Assembly (NCBI GenBank): GCA_947447385.1
Contig: CANFKN010000087.1
Location: 1 to 5,873 of the forward strand
DNA from: Microbacteriaceae bacterium
GTDB lineage: Bacteria; Actinomycetota; Actinomycetes; Actinomycetales; Microbacteriaceae
Direction of reading: 5' to 3'
DNA length: 5,873 bases
In this document: positions 1-5,581 of the stretch, in pieces
How the letters are laid out: each line of letters begins with the position of its first letter
Numbering within the stretch: position 1 is the stretch's first letter
The notes under the pieces: model-generated
The model's database searches: none
Seen by the model: the letters and a program-made list of their open reading frames with translations, nothing else
What the model was told of the DNA's origin: nothing
Program-made: the position numbers and the translations under genes

Positions 1-64
1 CCACCCAGCGAGCAAAAGTATTTCGCCCAATAAGGTTGAAATAACCATTCGAGAGGGTCGCGAG

Positions 65-1501
65 ATGTCAGGCTACAAGCTATCGAGTTTCAATTGGCGT
101 TTGGGTTATGCCGTTATGGCTGCGGCAATTGCTGTGGCCTGCAAACTTAGCCTCACCGGTGGGCAGCTATTGCCCGGTGTCGATGGCGCTTACTACTGGG
201 TTCAAGTGCGCTCGTTATTGAACGACTTCGATTTGGCCTTCGACGATCTGCCCCTCGTTTTTTGGGTGCAATCCGTCATTTCATTGGCTGTTGGCGACAT
301 CAAACTCGGCGTGCGCATCTCTGACGCGGTTTTGCCGGCGTTATCGGCGATTCCGATCTATCTTCTACTGAAGAACTCGAAGCACGTCTGGTTGCCTGCC
401 GCCGCGATTCTGGTCGTTTTATTGCATCCCGTGCAGCTTTACTTTTTCACAGGAGACTTCATCAAAAACGCTGCCGCAATGCCGGTCGCTTTTTTCATCG
501 GGTGGATTTTATTTACCTGGGATGCCCGCTCGACTAAGAGGTCGCTCCTCGCGCTGCTTGCGTGTTTCGTGATTGTGGGCTTGACGCACTTCGGGACCCT
601 TCTGCTGTGCCTGTTGCTGGTGACCTTGTGGGTGATTTTCTACCTCAGAAAGAAGCCCATCCGATTTTGGTTGAGAACTGCAGCCATCGCTTTAGTGGTT
701 AGCGCCGTCACGCTAGCAGCGCTGGCCGTGGCAGTGCCGTCTAGATTCGAAAGGTTGGTTGAATTCGTTACACAACCCGCAACCATCTTTGCTGGCCCGT
801 TCTGGCAGTTGATGTTCTTGATGCGACCCGACGTTGCAATCATATTCACAATGTTTGCAGGTCAGATTGGCTCACTTGCGTTGGGTATCTTGCTCTGGCT
901 CAACAGGGCAAAACTTGAGAATGCGTCGCTCTCGCTAGCCGCTTCGAGCCTTGTCACTGCCTTTTTGCTATCGTCTCCTTTTGTCGGAATCGAATGGGCG
1001 AGTCGTTTTATCGCGCTTTCTTTCGCGCCACTGTTTCTGGCGGGCATGGTGCTTTGGCGCTCTATTGAGCGCAAGTCTGTGAAGTTGACCGTTTCTGCCC
1101 TGGCACTTTCGACTTTGGCAGTCGCTCTGTTTCTCGCTCCTCTTGGAGCCAAGCCATCAGCAGTCACTGAGGCTGAATACAAAGATTTAGTGACCGCCTC
1201 CCAAGAATTCTCGTTCCCGGCTAACTCAATAGTCGTGGCCCGTCACGGTCTCGAATATTTGGTTGCCTGGCAGATGAAAACTCACGTCATTCAAGAAGAG
1301 ACCTACTTAGAGGATGACCTGAGTGCCTACAGCGCCGTCTATTTGCTCTCAACAGACAGCCCAGCAGCAGGCAATGCTTACGACGACGCCAACAAGCCAT
1401 CGGATGCCAAATCTGCTTCTGGAGTTGGGAGCTCCAAGCCGACGAACACAAGCGGACTGGTCTATGCAAAAGGCAAAGTGACAATCACGAAAATTCGATA
1501 G
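65..1501 (+). CDS. Multi-pass membrane protein, possibly GT-C glycosyltransferase-like
   Basis: I do not recognise a named family. The 478-residue protein is very hydrophobic over residues 12-360, with roughly ten to twelve predicted membrane segments (for example about 12-30, 84-103, 108-127, 137-152, 159-194, 203-225, 255-280, 287-304, 313-331, 338-360). A soluble tail of about 118 residues follows. Its last part (about 434-463) is low-complexity, rich in Ser, Ala, Lys, Asp, Asn and Pro, and the protein ends in a basic KVTITKIR. After the first membrane segment comes a loop with PGVDGAYYW (37-45), and later TGDFIKNA (129-136). An acidic residue followed by YY in the first loop, many helices and a C-terminal soluble domain recall GT-C polyprenyl-phosphate-sugar transferases, so a role in envelope glycan or glycolipid assembly is possible but unproven. 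The ATG at 65 has a purine-rich GAGAGGG (51-57) seven bases upstream. The frame stays open to the window edge without another ATG, GTG or TTG, so a longer N-terminus cannot be fully excluded. It ends just before a strong terminator. Confidence 0.88.
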   Translation: MSGYKLSSFNWRLGYAVMAAAIAVACKLSLTGGQLLPGVDGAYYWVQVRSLLNDFDLAFDDLPLVFWVQSVISLAVGDIKLGVRISDAVLPALSAIPIYLLLKNSKHVWLPAAAILVVLLHPVQLYFFTGDFIKNAAAMPVAFFIGWILFTWDARSTKRSLLALLACFVIVGLTHFGTLLLCLLLVTLWVIFYLRKKPIRFWLRTAAIALVVSAVTLAALAVAVPSRFERLVEFVTQPATIFAGPFWQLMFLMRPDVAIIFTMFAGQIGSLALGILLWLNRAKLENASLSLAASSLVTAFLLSSPFVGIEWASRFIALSFAPLFLAGMVLWRSIERKSVKLTVSALALSTLAVALFLAPLGAKPSAVTEAEYKDLVTASQEFSFPANSIVVARHGLEYLVAWQMKTHVIQEETYLEDDLSAYSAVYLLSTDSPAAGNAYDDANKPSDAKSASGVGSSKPTNTSGLVYAKGKVTITKIR

Positions 1502-1538
1502 GGATTGAGCCGGTGCGAACCGAGCCTCAGCGTTAAAT

Positions 1539-1570
1539 AAAAAACCCACTCGGCGAGGAGTGGGTTTTTT
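1539..1570. terminator. Bidirectional intrinsic terminator
   Basis: A perfect inverted repeat has arms 1539-1551 and 1558-1570 around a six-base loop (GGCGAG). The core stem CCCACTC/GAGTGGG is flanked by six A on the left and six T on the right, so it works as a GC stem plus U-tract on either strand. It lies 38 bases after the stop of the membrane-protein gene and directly after the 3' end of the convergent tRNA-Tyr gene, and would terminate both transcripts. Confidence 0.92.
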
Positions 1571-1571
1571 G

Positions 1572-1653
1572 TGGCTAGTGAGGGATTCGAACCCCCGAAG
1601 GCTGAGCCAGCCGAGTTACAGTCGGATCCCTTTGGCCGCTTGGGTAACTAGCC
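1572..1653 (-). tRNA. tRNA-Tyr (anticodon GUA)
   Basis: Read on the minus strand, this 82-nt class II tRNA has a perfect 7-bp acceptor stem (GGCTAGT/ACTAGCC), a D-arm CCC/GGG around AAGCGGCCAAA, anticodon loop CTGTAAC with anticodon GTA, a long variable arm with a GGC-TCA-GCC stem, and a T-arm with TTCGAAT loop. The stem of the T-arm (GGGGG/CCCTC) has one G-U pair. The discriminator is A, followed by CAAAAAA, so CCA is not encoded and must be added by nucleotidyltransferase. It decodes Tyr UAU and UAC codons. One oddity is the outermost anticodon-stem pair (27-43), which reads U-C, so that stem has four Watson-Crick pairs instead of five. Position 38 of the loop is C. The shared terminator follows after one base. 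Confidence 0.97.
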
Positions 1654-1686
1654 TTGCAGACTGCCGCTTCGACAATCAACTTTTCA

Positions 1687-1716
1687 AGATTACCTTAAAC
1701 GACCTGTCTGCGCTAA
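1687..1716 (-). promoter_or_regulatory. Possible promoter of tRNA-Tyr
   Basis: On the minus strand a TAATCT hexamer (1687-1692; 4 of 6 matches to TATAAT) lies 33 bases upstream of the mature tRNA 5' end. A poor -35 candidate, TTAGCG (1711-1716), sits 18 bp upstream of it. A promoter must lie in this divergent gap because the next gene upstream points away. The exact hexamers are a guess. Confidence 0.3.
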
Positions 1717-1771
1717 TCGTTATCGTTTGTAAACCTTTTAGATTTCGCCTGTAAGTGTCGTTTCGGTTAGA

Positions 1772-1791
1772 TTTGTAAACGGTTTTACAAA
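1772..1791. promoter_or_regulatory. Putative LacI-family operator upstream of the regulator gene (autoregulation)
   Basis: TTTGTAAACGGTTTTACAAA is an inverted repeat with perfect 8-bp arms (1772-1779 and 1784-1791) around CGGT. It lies 25 bases before the regulator's ATG. Inside it, AAACGGTT (1777-1784) has the AAnCGnTT shape typical of LacI-family operators, and it matches AAGCGGTT in front of the alpha-galactosidase gene. A possible promoter overlaps it: TTGTAA (1773-1778) as -35 and TGTAAA (1795-1800) as -10, spaced 16 bp. Binding here would then block the regulator's own transcription. The symmetry is seen directly; the identity of the binding protein is inferred. Confidence 0.55.
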
Positions 1792-1816
1792 AAATGTAAA
1801 GGTGTTAGGTGGCCTG

Positions 1817-2845
1817 ATGGCTGGCATTGAAGATGTTGCAAAACTGGCAGGCGTGAGCACTGCCACTGTTTCGCGCGCGCTGAGCGGCAAGAACAGCGTT
1901 TCAGCTAAGGCTAAAGCCAAGGTTGAGAACGCGGCTCGCGAACTCAACTACACCGCTTCTGCAAGCGCCTACACTTTAGCCACCGGCCGCACCCGCAACA
2001 TCGGCGTCGTGATGCCTTTTGTTGACCGCTGGTTTTTCTCGGTGATTCTCGAGGGCATCGAAACCGAGCTTATTGATCACGGATACGACCTCACGCTTTA
2101 CAACCTAAGCGGCGGTCTTGAGCAGCGCCGCAAAATCTTCTTTGAGTTTGTAAACCGCAAGCGCGTTGACGCGTTCATCGCGGTTGCTGTGAAACCGACC
2201 GAAGATGAGCTGAAGCAGCTCGCAATCGCGGGCATTCCGATTCTTGGCCTTGGTGGCCCGATTCCTGGCGCCCGCACTGTTGCGGTCGATGAAACCAACG
2301 CCGGTAAAGTTGCAACCCAGCACCTGATTGATTTGGGTCACACCAGGATTGCGATCATCTCGGGCACGATTGGCCAAGAGATGGAATTTCACCAGCCGAA
2401 CCTTCGCCGCCAGGGATACCTCGAGGCATTGAAAGCAGCTGACCTCAGCGTCAAAGCCACTTGGCTCGCTGAGGCTGACTTCACCATGGCAGGCGCTTAT
2501 ATCGAAGGCAAGAAGCTTCTGCAAGATCGTGGCTCAGCACCAACTGCAATCTTTGCGGCAAGTGACGAGATGGCTATCGGCGTGATCATGGCAGCCCGCG
2601 ACCTAGGCTTGAGCGTGCCTAAAGACGTTTCAATCATCGGCATGGATAACCACGACTTGGCCGACTTCTTTGGCGTGACAACCATCAGTCAAAGTGCCCG
2701 CGCCCAGGGAACCAACGCGGCCAAGCATGTCATTGAGCTTTTAGATCGACTTGACCCAAACCAGCCGGTGAACATCGAAGAAAACGAAGAGTGGCCGATT
2801 GAGCTTGTTGTGCGCACCAGCACCGCGGCACCAACCCAGAAATAG
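1817..2845 (+). CDS. LacI-family transcriptional regulator, probable alpha-galactoside repressor
   Basis: This 342-residue protein has full-length LacI/GalR architecture. The N-terminal helix-turn-helix IEDVAKLAGVSTATVSRALSG spans about 4-24, with recognition helix around TATVSRAL. A hinge helix region spans about 47-59 and carries Leu54, equivalent to the minor-groove-inserting Leu of LacI. A periplasmic-binding-like effector domain runs from about 60 to 334, including AVDETNAG (156-163), GHTRIAIISG (174-183), IFAASDEMAIG (245-255) and the end motif IIGMDNHDLADFF (273-285). In the hinge the usual Pro-Asn is replaced by Ala47-Ser48. I chose ATG 1817 rather than the in-frame GTG at 1802 because family members start two to five residues before the HTH. 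TAGGTGG (1806-1812) can serve as a ribosome site, although its spacing is only four bases. The GH36 gene nearby and a shared operator core suggest it represses alpha-galactosidase until an alpha-galactoside or derivative binds. The effector cannot be read from sequence. Confidence 0.95.
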   Translation: MAGIEDVAKLAGVSTATVSRALSGKNSVSAKAKAKVENAARELNYTASASAYTLATGRTRNIGVVMPFVDRWFFSVILEGIETELIDHGYDLTLYNLSGGLEQRRKIFFEFVNRKRVDAFIAVAVKPTEDELKQLAIAGIPILGLGGPIPGARTVAVDETNAGKVATQHLIDLGHTRIAIISGTIGQEMEFHQPNLRRQGYLEALKAADLSVKATWLAEADFTMAGAYIEGKKLLQDRGSAPTAIFAASDEMAIGVIMAARDLGLSVPKDVSIIGMDNHDLADFFGVTTISQSARAQGTNAAKHVIELLDRLDPNQPVNIEENEEWPIELVVRTSTAAPTQK

Positions 2846-2853
2846 CACCGCAC

Positions 2854-2887
2854 CTTAAAAGCGCGTCGCCAAAGCTAAACTAGGCAC
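2854..2887 (+). promoter_or_regulatory. Probable leaderless promoter of yajQ
   Basis: TAAACT (2876-2881) fits the actinobacterial -10 consensus TANNNT and ends six bases before the ATG at 2888, the distance expected if transcription begins on the start codon. No Shine-Dalgarno sequence lies at the usual spacing. A weak -35 candidate, CTTAAA (2854-2859), sits 16 bp upstream. I see no terminator in the 42-bp gap after the regulator gene, so some readthrough from that gene is also likely. Confidence 0.5.
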
Positions 2888-3376
2888 ATGGCTGATTCAT
2901 CATTTGACATTGTTTCTAAAGTTGACAAACAAGAGGCTGAGAATGCCCTAAACCAAGCTGCTAAAGAGATTGAGCAGCGCTATGACTTCAAGGGAGTCGG
3001 CGCATCAATCGAGTGGAGCGGCGACAAGGTTCTCATGAAGGCTGCTACCGACGACCGCGTTAAGGCCGTTCTCGAGGTGTTTGAACAGAAGCTAGTAAAG
3101 CGCGGAATCTCAATCAAGAGCCTCGACGCAGGCGAACCGTTTATATCGGGCAAAGAGAGTCGCATCGAAGCCAAGCTAAAGCAAGGCATCGAGCAAGACG
3201 TGGCTAAAAAGATTTCAAAAATCATCAGGGATGAAGGCCCGAAGACCATCAAGTCTCAGATTCAGGGCGACGAATTGCGCGTCACCAGCAAGAGCCGCGA
3301 CGACCTTCAAGAGGTCATCGCGTTGCTTCGCGGTTCAAACCTTGAAATTGATCTTCAGTTTGTGAACTTTCGCTAA
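2888..3376 (+). CDS. yajQ: YajQ family nucleotide / cyclic-di-GMP-binding protein
   Basis: This small cytoplasmic protein of 162 residues is the usual length for the YajQ (UPF0234) family. Hallmarks include the N-terminal SSFDIVSKVDKQEAENA (4-20), the conserved RYDFKG (31-36), the region QIQGDELRVTSKSRDDLQ (124-141) and the diagnostic C-terminus LQFVNFR (156-162). Family members have two ferredoxin-like domains and bind nucleotides and RNA. In Xanthomonas a homologue binds cyclic di-GMP and works with a transcription factor. Its role in actinobacteria is not established. It lies 42 bp after the regulator gene on the same strand and is convergent with the alpha-galactosidase gene, with only six bases between the two stop codons. 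It is very probably a housekeeping gene unrelated to the sugar genes around it. Confidence 0.97.
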   Translation: MADSSFDIVSKVDKQEAENALNQAAKEIEQRYDFKGVGASIEWSGDKVLMKAATDDRVKAVLEVFEQKLVKRGISIKSLDAGEPFISGKESRIEAKLKQGIEQDVAKKISKIIRDEGPKTIKSQIQGDELRVTSKSRDDLQEVIALLRGSNLEIDLQFVNFR

Positions 3377-3382
3377 AAAGCT

Positions 3383-5503
3383 CTAGAGGCGAACAACCTC
3401 AAAAATCATTGCCTGCTCTGGCTGCAAGATCGGGGTGCGCAAACCTGTGCTCATGAGCCAAGCGCCGCTGACCTGAACGCCCTGCACCCAGGTGGCGCTG
3501 TCAAACTTTTGCATTTTGCCTGGGGCGCCGGCTGGTTCAACCTGGCTGACGCGGTAGGTTGCCTCGGCTTCGAGCCCAGCAAAGCGCATAGCGTTTGGCA
3601 AAATCTGTTTGGCAGTGCGCAGTTGAACATAGGCAAAGATTGCGCTTGAGCCATCTTGCGCCACAACTCCGTGGCTCCACGCGTTCTCGTCAATCGCGTC
3701 AACCCGAACCACTCGACCCGAGTGAAGCAAGTCGCGGTTGGCCTTATAGAAGCTGATGAAACCGGCGAGCTGTTCGAGTTCGAGTTCGCTGGCTTCGGTG
3801 ACATCCCATTCGATACCCGCGTGGCCCCACATTGCTGTGGCGGCTCGGAACGAAATAGAGTGGGTGCGGCCGCTTGAGTGCGCCTTGGTCGGGCCGATGT
3901 GCGTGCCGAGCAACTCGGGCGCAATGGCAATGCTGGTGTTGCGATAAATCTGCTGGCGCTCGAGCGCATCGTTGTTATCGCTAGCCCAAAAACGGTCAGC
4001 ATGGTCAATCATTCCAAGGTCGATGCGGCCACCACCTGACGCGCAAGACTCAATCTCAAGGCCTGGGTGACGTCGCTTCAGTTCATCAAAAAGACTATAA
4101 ATCGCCTGCGTTTGCGCGCGAACAGCGGCGCGGTCAAAGTGACCTGGGTCGGTGATTGGCCGGTTGTGGTCCCACTTGATATAGGCAATGTCATATTCGC
4201 TCAATATTGCATCAACCTGGCCGAGCACGTGCTCGTAGGCGCCAGGGTGAGTCAGATCGAGCACGTGTTGCCAACGCGCCTCAACCGGGGTGCGGCCGTC
4301 AGCCTGCATGATCCACTCAGGGTGAGCGCGATAAAGGTCGCTGTTTGGGTTGACCATCTCTGCTTCGAACCAAAGGCCAAACTCCATGCCGTTAGCCTTC
4401 ACCACGTCAATCAGCGGCTTCAGACCATTTGGCCAAACATCAGCCGAGACCACCCAGTCGCCCAGGCCAGCTGTGTCGTCGCGGCGGGCACCGAACCATC
4501 CGTCGTCTAAAACAAAACGTTCAACACCAATGCGCCCAGCAACCTCGGCCAGCGCGCTCAACTTGGCCAAGTCGTGATTCATATAGACGGCCTCCCAAAC
4601 GTTGAGGCTCACCGGGCGGGGGCGAATGTTTGTGACGTGGTTTGCGCGCGCACGCTGGTAACGGTGCAAACGGTCGCTAGCACCGTCGATGCCTTGACCC
4701 GAATAGGTTGCGATAACGGTTGGCGCTTCATAGCTTTCACCAGCGGCCAAAATAACTTCGCCTGGCAGCAATAGCTCACCGGCGCCCATCGAGGTGCGAC
4801 CGACCATCTCACGCTCGATGCTGTGAACATTGTTGCCGCTCCACGCTAGCGAAAGGCCCCAAACCTCGCCGTTTTGAAAGCTCGCGCAGTCGGTGGTTGC
4901 GAACTGAACGATGGTGTAATCGTGACCGCTGCGCCCCTCGTGGCTCTCGCGCACGTGCTTGCCGACGCTGATTTTGGTGCGTTGGGCTTGGCGCTCGCGC
5001 ATCCATCGCCCATGAAAATCGAGAATGTCAGTTGCATAGTCAGGCAGTGGCATGAAAGCCATCAAGCCGTCAAGATTGAAAGCATCGCTGCCGATGTTGG
5101 CTACTTTCGGTGTGATTTTGATCAGGCCAGATGCCGTGAGCTCATAGCCGACAGTGACCTCAAGGCCGGCGTGTTCGTCGCGCGAAATGAATTCGAGGCT
5201 GTGCTGAGTTGGGGCTGTTGCGCTCACCAATTCAAACTTTTGGCTGAAGGCTTTGCCGGCTCGGTGGCCCTGAAGTGCTGGCTGGCCAAGAAAGGCTCGA
5301 GCGTTTTCACGCCAGACTCCCCCGCGGTGCGACTCATCGAAAAGGCCGTGGGGTGTTGGCTCAGTGACCGCAATTAGGTATTGCTCAGGGTTTGTGATTT
5401 CAGGCAACGCACGACCCCAATGAATGATGTTAGGAGTGCCCTTGCTGGTTTCAATTACCAGCGAGACGCCGTCGCGTGAAAGGTGAAATAGTTGCTGAGC
5501 CAT
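3383..5503 (-). CDS. GH36 alpha-galactosidase
   Basis: This complete 706-residue enzyme hydrolyses terminal alpha-1,6-galactosyl residues (melibiose, raffinose-family sugars). It has no signal peptide, so it acts on imported sugar in the cytoplasm. The N-terminal beta-supersandwich domain (about 1-295) includes EPTPHGLFDESHRGG (48-62). The TIM barrel (about 300-620) carries FVLDDGWFGAR (330-340), LWFEAEMVNPNSDL (377-390), the nucleophile motif YIKWDHNR (441-448, Asp445), CASGGGR (487-493) and the acid/base motif WASDNNDA (506-513, Asp509). A C-terminal beta domain follows. Length and motif order match bacterial tetrameric GH36 enzymes, and all key catalytic residues are present. I chose ATG 5503 over the upstream TTG at 5524 because the protein then begins MAQQLFHL, no ribosome site precedes the TTG, the TTG falls inside the operator, and a TAAGAT -10 element lies seven bases before the ATG. 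No sugar transporter gene is visible, so uptake must be encoded elsewhere. Other alpha-galactosides are possible substrates. Confidence 0.97.
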   Translation of the reverse strand: MAQQLFHLSRDGVSLVIETSKGTPNIIHWGRALPEITNPEQYLIAVTEPTPHGLFDESHRGGVWRENARAFLGQPALQGHRAGKAFSQKFELVSATAPTQHSLEFISRDEHAGLEVTVGYELTASGLIKITPKVANIGSDAFNLDGLMAFMPLPDYATDILDFHGRWMRERQAQRTKISVGKHVRESHEGRSGHDYTIVQFATTDCASFQNGEVWGLSLAWSGNNVHSIEREMVGRTSMGAGELLLPGEVILAAGESYEAPTVIATYSGQGIDGASDRLHRYQRARANHVTNIRPRPVSLNVWEAVYMNHDLAKLSALAEVAGRIGVERFVLDDGWFGARRDDTAGLGDWVVSADVWPNGLKPLIDVVKANGMEFGLWFEAEMVNPNSDLYRAHPEWIMQADGRTPVEARWQHVLDLTHPGAYEHVLGQVDAILSEYDIAYIKWDHNRPITDPGHFDRAAVRAQTQAIYSLFDELKRRHPGLEIESCASGGGRIDLGMIDHADRFWASDNNDALERQQIYRNTSIAIAPELLGTHIGPTKAHSSGRTHSISFRAATAMWGHAGIEWDVTEASELELEQLAGFISFYKANRDLLHSGRVVRVDAIDENAWSHGVVAQDGSSAIFAYVQLRTAKQILPNAMRFAGLEAEATYRVSQVEPAGAPGKMQKFDSATWVQGVQVSGAWLMSTGLRTPILQPEQAMIFEVVRL

Positions 5504-5539
5504 GCGAACAATCTTATGGTGCAAGCGGTTGCAGTCGGA
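5504..5539 (-). promoter_or_regulatory. Probable leaderless promoter of the alpha-galactosidase gene
   Basis: On the minus strand, TAAGAT (5511-5516) fits the TANNNT -10 consensus and ends seven bases before the ATG, so the transcript would start at or next to the start codon. No Shine-Dalgarno sequence is evident. The -35 region at 17-bp spacing reads TCCGAC (5534-5539), a poor match, so basal activity may be weak or need an activator. The spacer is filled by the operator. Confidence 0.5.
5520..5533. promoter_or_regulatory. LacI-type operator in the alpha-galactosidase promoter
   Basis: TGCAAGCGGTTGCA is a 14-bp near-palindrome centred on CG. Six of the seven symmetric pairs match; only the pair flanking the central CG does not. 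This is very close to the classic LacI/GalR-family operator TGCAAGCGCTTGCA. It occupies the spacer between the proposed -10 and -35 elements, so a bound repressor would exclude RNA polymerase. Its core AAGCGGTT (5523-5530) matches AAACGGTT upstream of the LacI-family gene in all but one base. A degenerate second copy, 9 of 14 bases identical, lies 19 bp further upstream at 5539-5552. Confidence 0.65.
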
Positions 5540-5550
5540 GCAAATGGTTG

Positions 5551-5573
5551 GGCTCTTGCAATTGGCAAAAGCC
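5551..5573 (-). terminator. Hairpin after the polyprenyl synthase gene, possible U-less terminator
   Basis: As minus-strand RNA, the arms GGCUUUUGC and GCAAGAGCC form a continuous 9-bp stem with one U-G pair around a five-base loop (CAAUU). It begins eight bases after the stop codon of the polyprenyl synthase gene and precedes the alpha-galactosidase promoter. No U-tract follows (CAACCATTTG), so it is not a classical intrinsic terminator. U-less hairpins are reported as terminators or 3'-end stabilisers in actinobacteria. The plus strand would have one C-A mismatch, which favours minus-strand function. A protein-binding inverted repeat is an alternative. Confidence 0.45.
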
Positions 5574-5581
5574 GTCAGACG

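Noticed and set aside
1..64. Possible C-terminal end of an upstream gene, such as frame 1 ending in a TAA at 31-33 or frame 3 ending in a TAA at 42-44
   Set aside because: The stretches are only 10-14 codons long with no recognisable family ending, so no frame can be preferred and no feature is claimed.
862..1182. Minus-strand open frame inside the membrane-protein gene
   Set aside because: It is antisense to the hydrophobic coding frame. Its composition looks like a reverse reading of membrane codons and no family is recognisable.
1716..1727. Tandem ATCGTT repeat
   Set aside because: Two copies of a hexamer in an AT-rich intergenic region are easily due to chance, and nothing else supports a binding site there.
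1560..1754. Plus-strand open frame of 64 codons over the tRNA
   Set aside because: It is a translation of the antisense strand of tRNA-Tyr and part of the intergenic region; the GFLWLVRDSNPR-like start is a common tRNA artefact.
1802..1816. GTG at 1802 as start of the LacI-family gene
   Set aside because: It would add MLGGL before the usual family N-terminus MAGIEDVAKLAGVS and has no better ribosome site. ATG 1817 fits the family, though the GTG is not impossible.
3381..3400. Terminator between yajQ and the alpha-galactosidase gene
   Set aside because: CTCTAGAG is a perfect palindrome too short to fold into a hairpin, and the GAGG/CCTC stem has only four pairs with a seven-base loop, so it falls below what I would call a terminator.
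4067..5377. Long plus-strand open frames (4067-4510 and 4874-5377) opposite the alpha-galactosidase gene
   Set aside because: They lie entirely antisense to a gene with intact GH36 motifs throughout, show no recognisable domain, and are expected by-products of GC-biased codons.
5504..5524. TTG at 5524 as start of the alpha-galactosidase
   Set aside because: It lies inside the LacI-type operator, lacks a ribosome site, and adds a non-conserved MHHKIVR; ATG 5503 is better supported by its -10 spacing.
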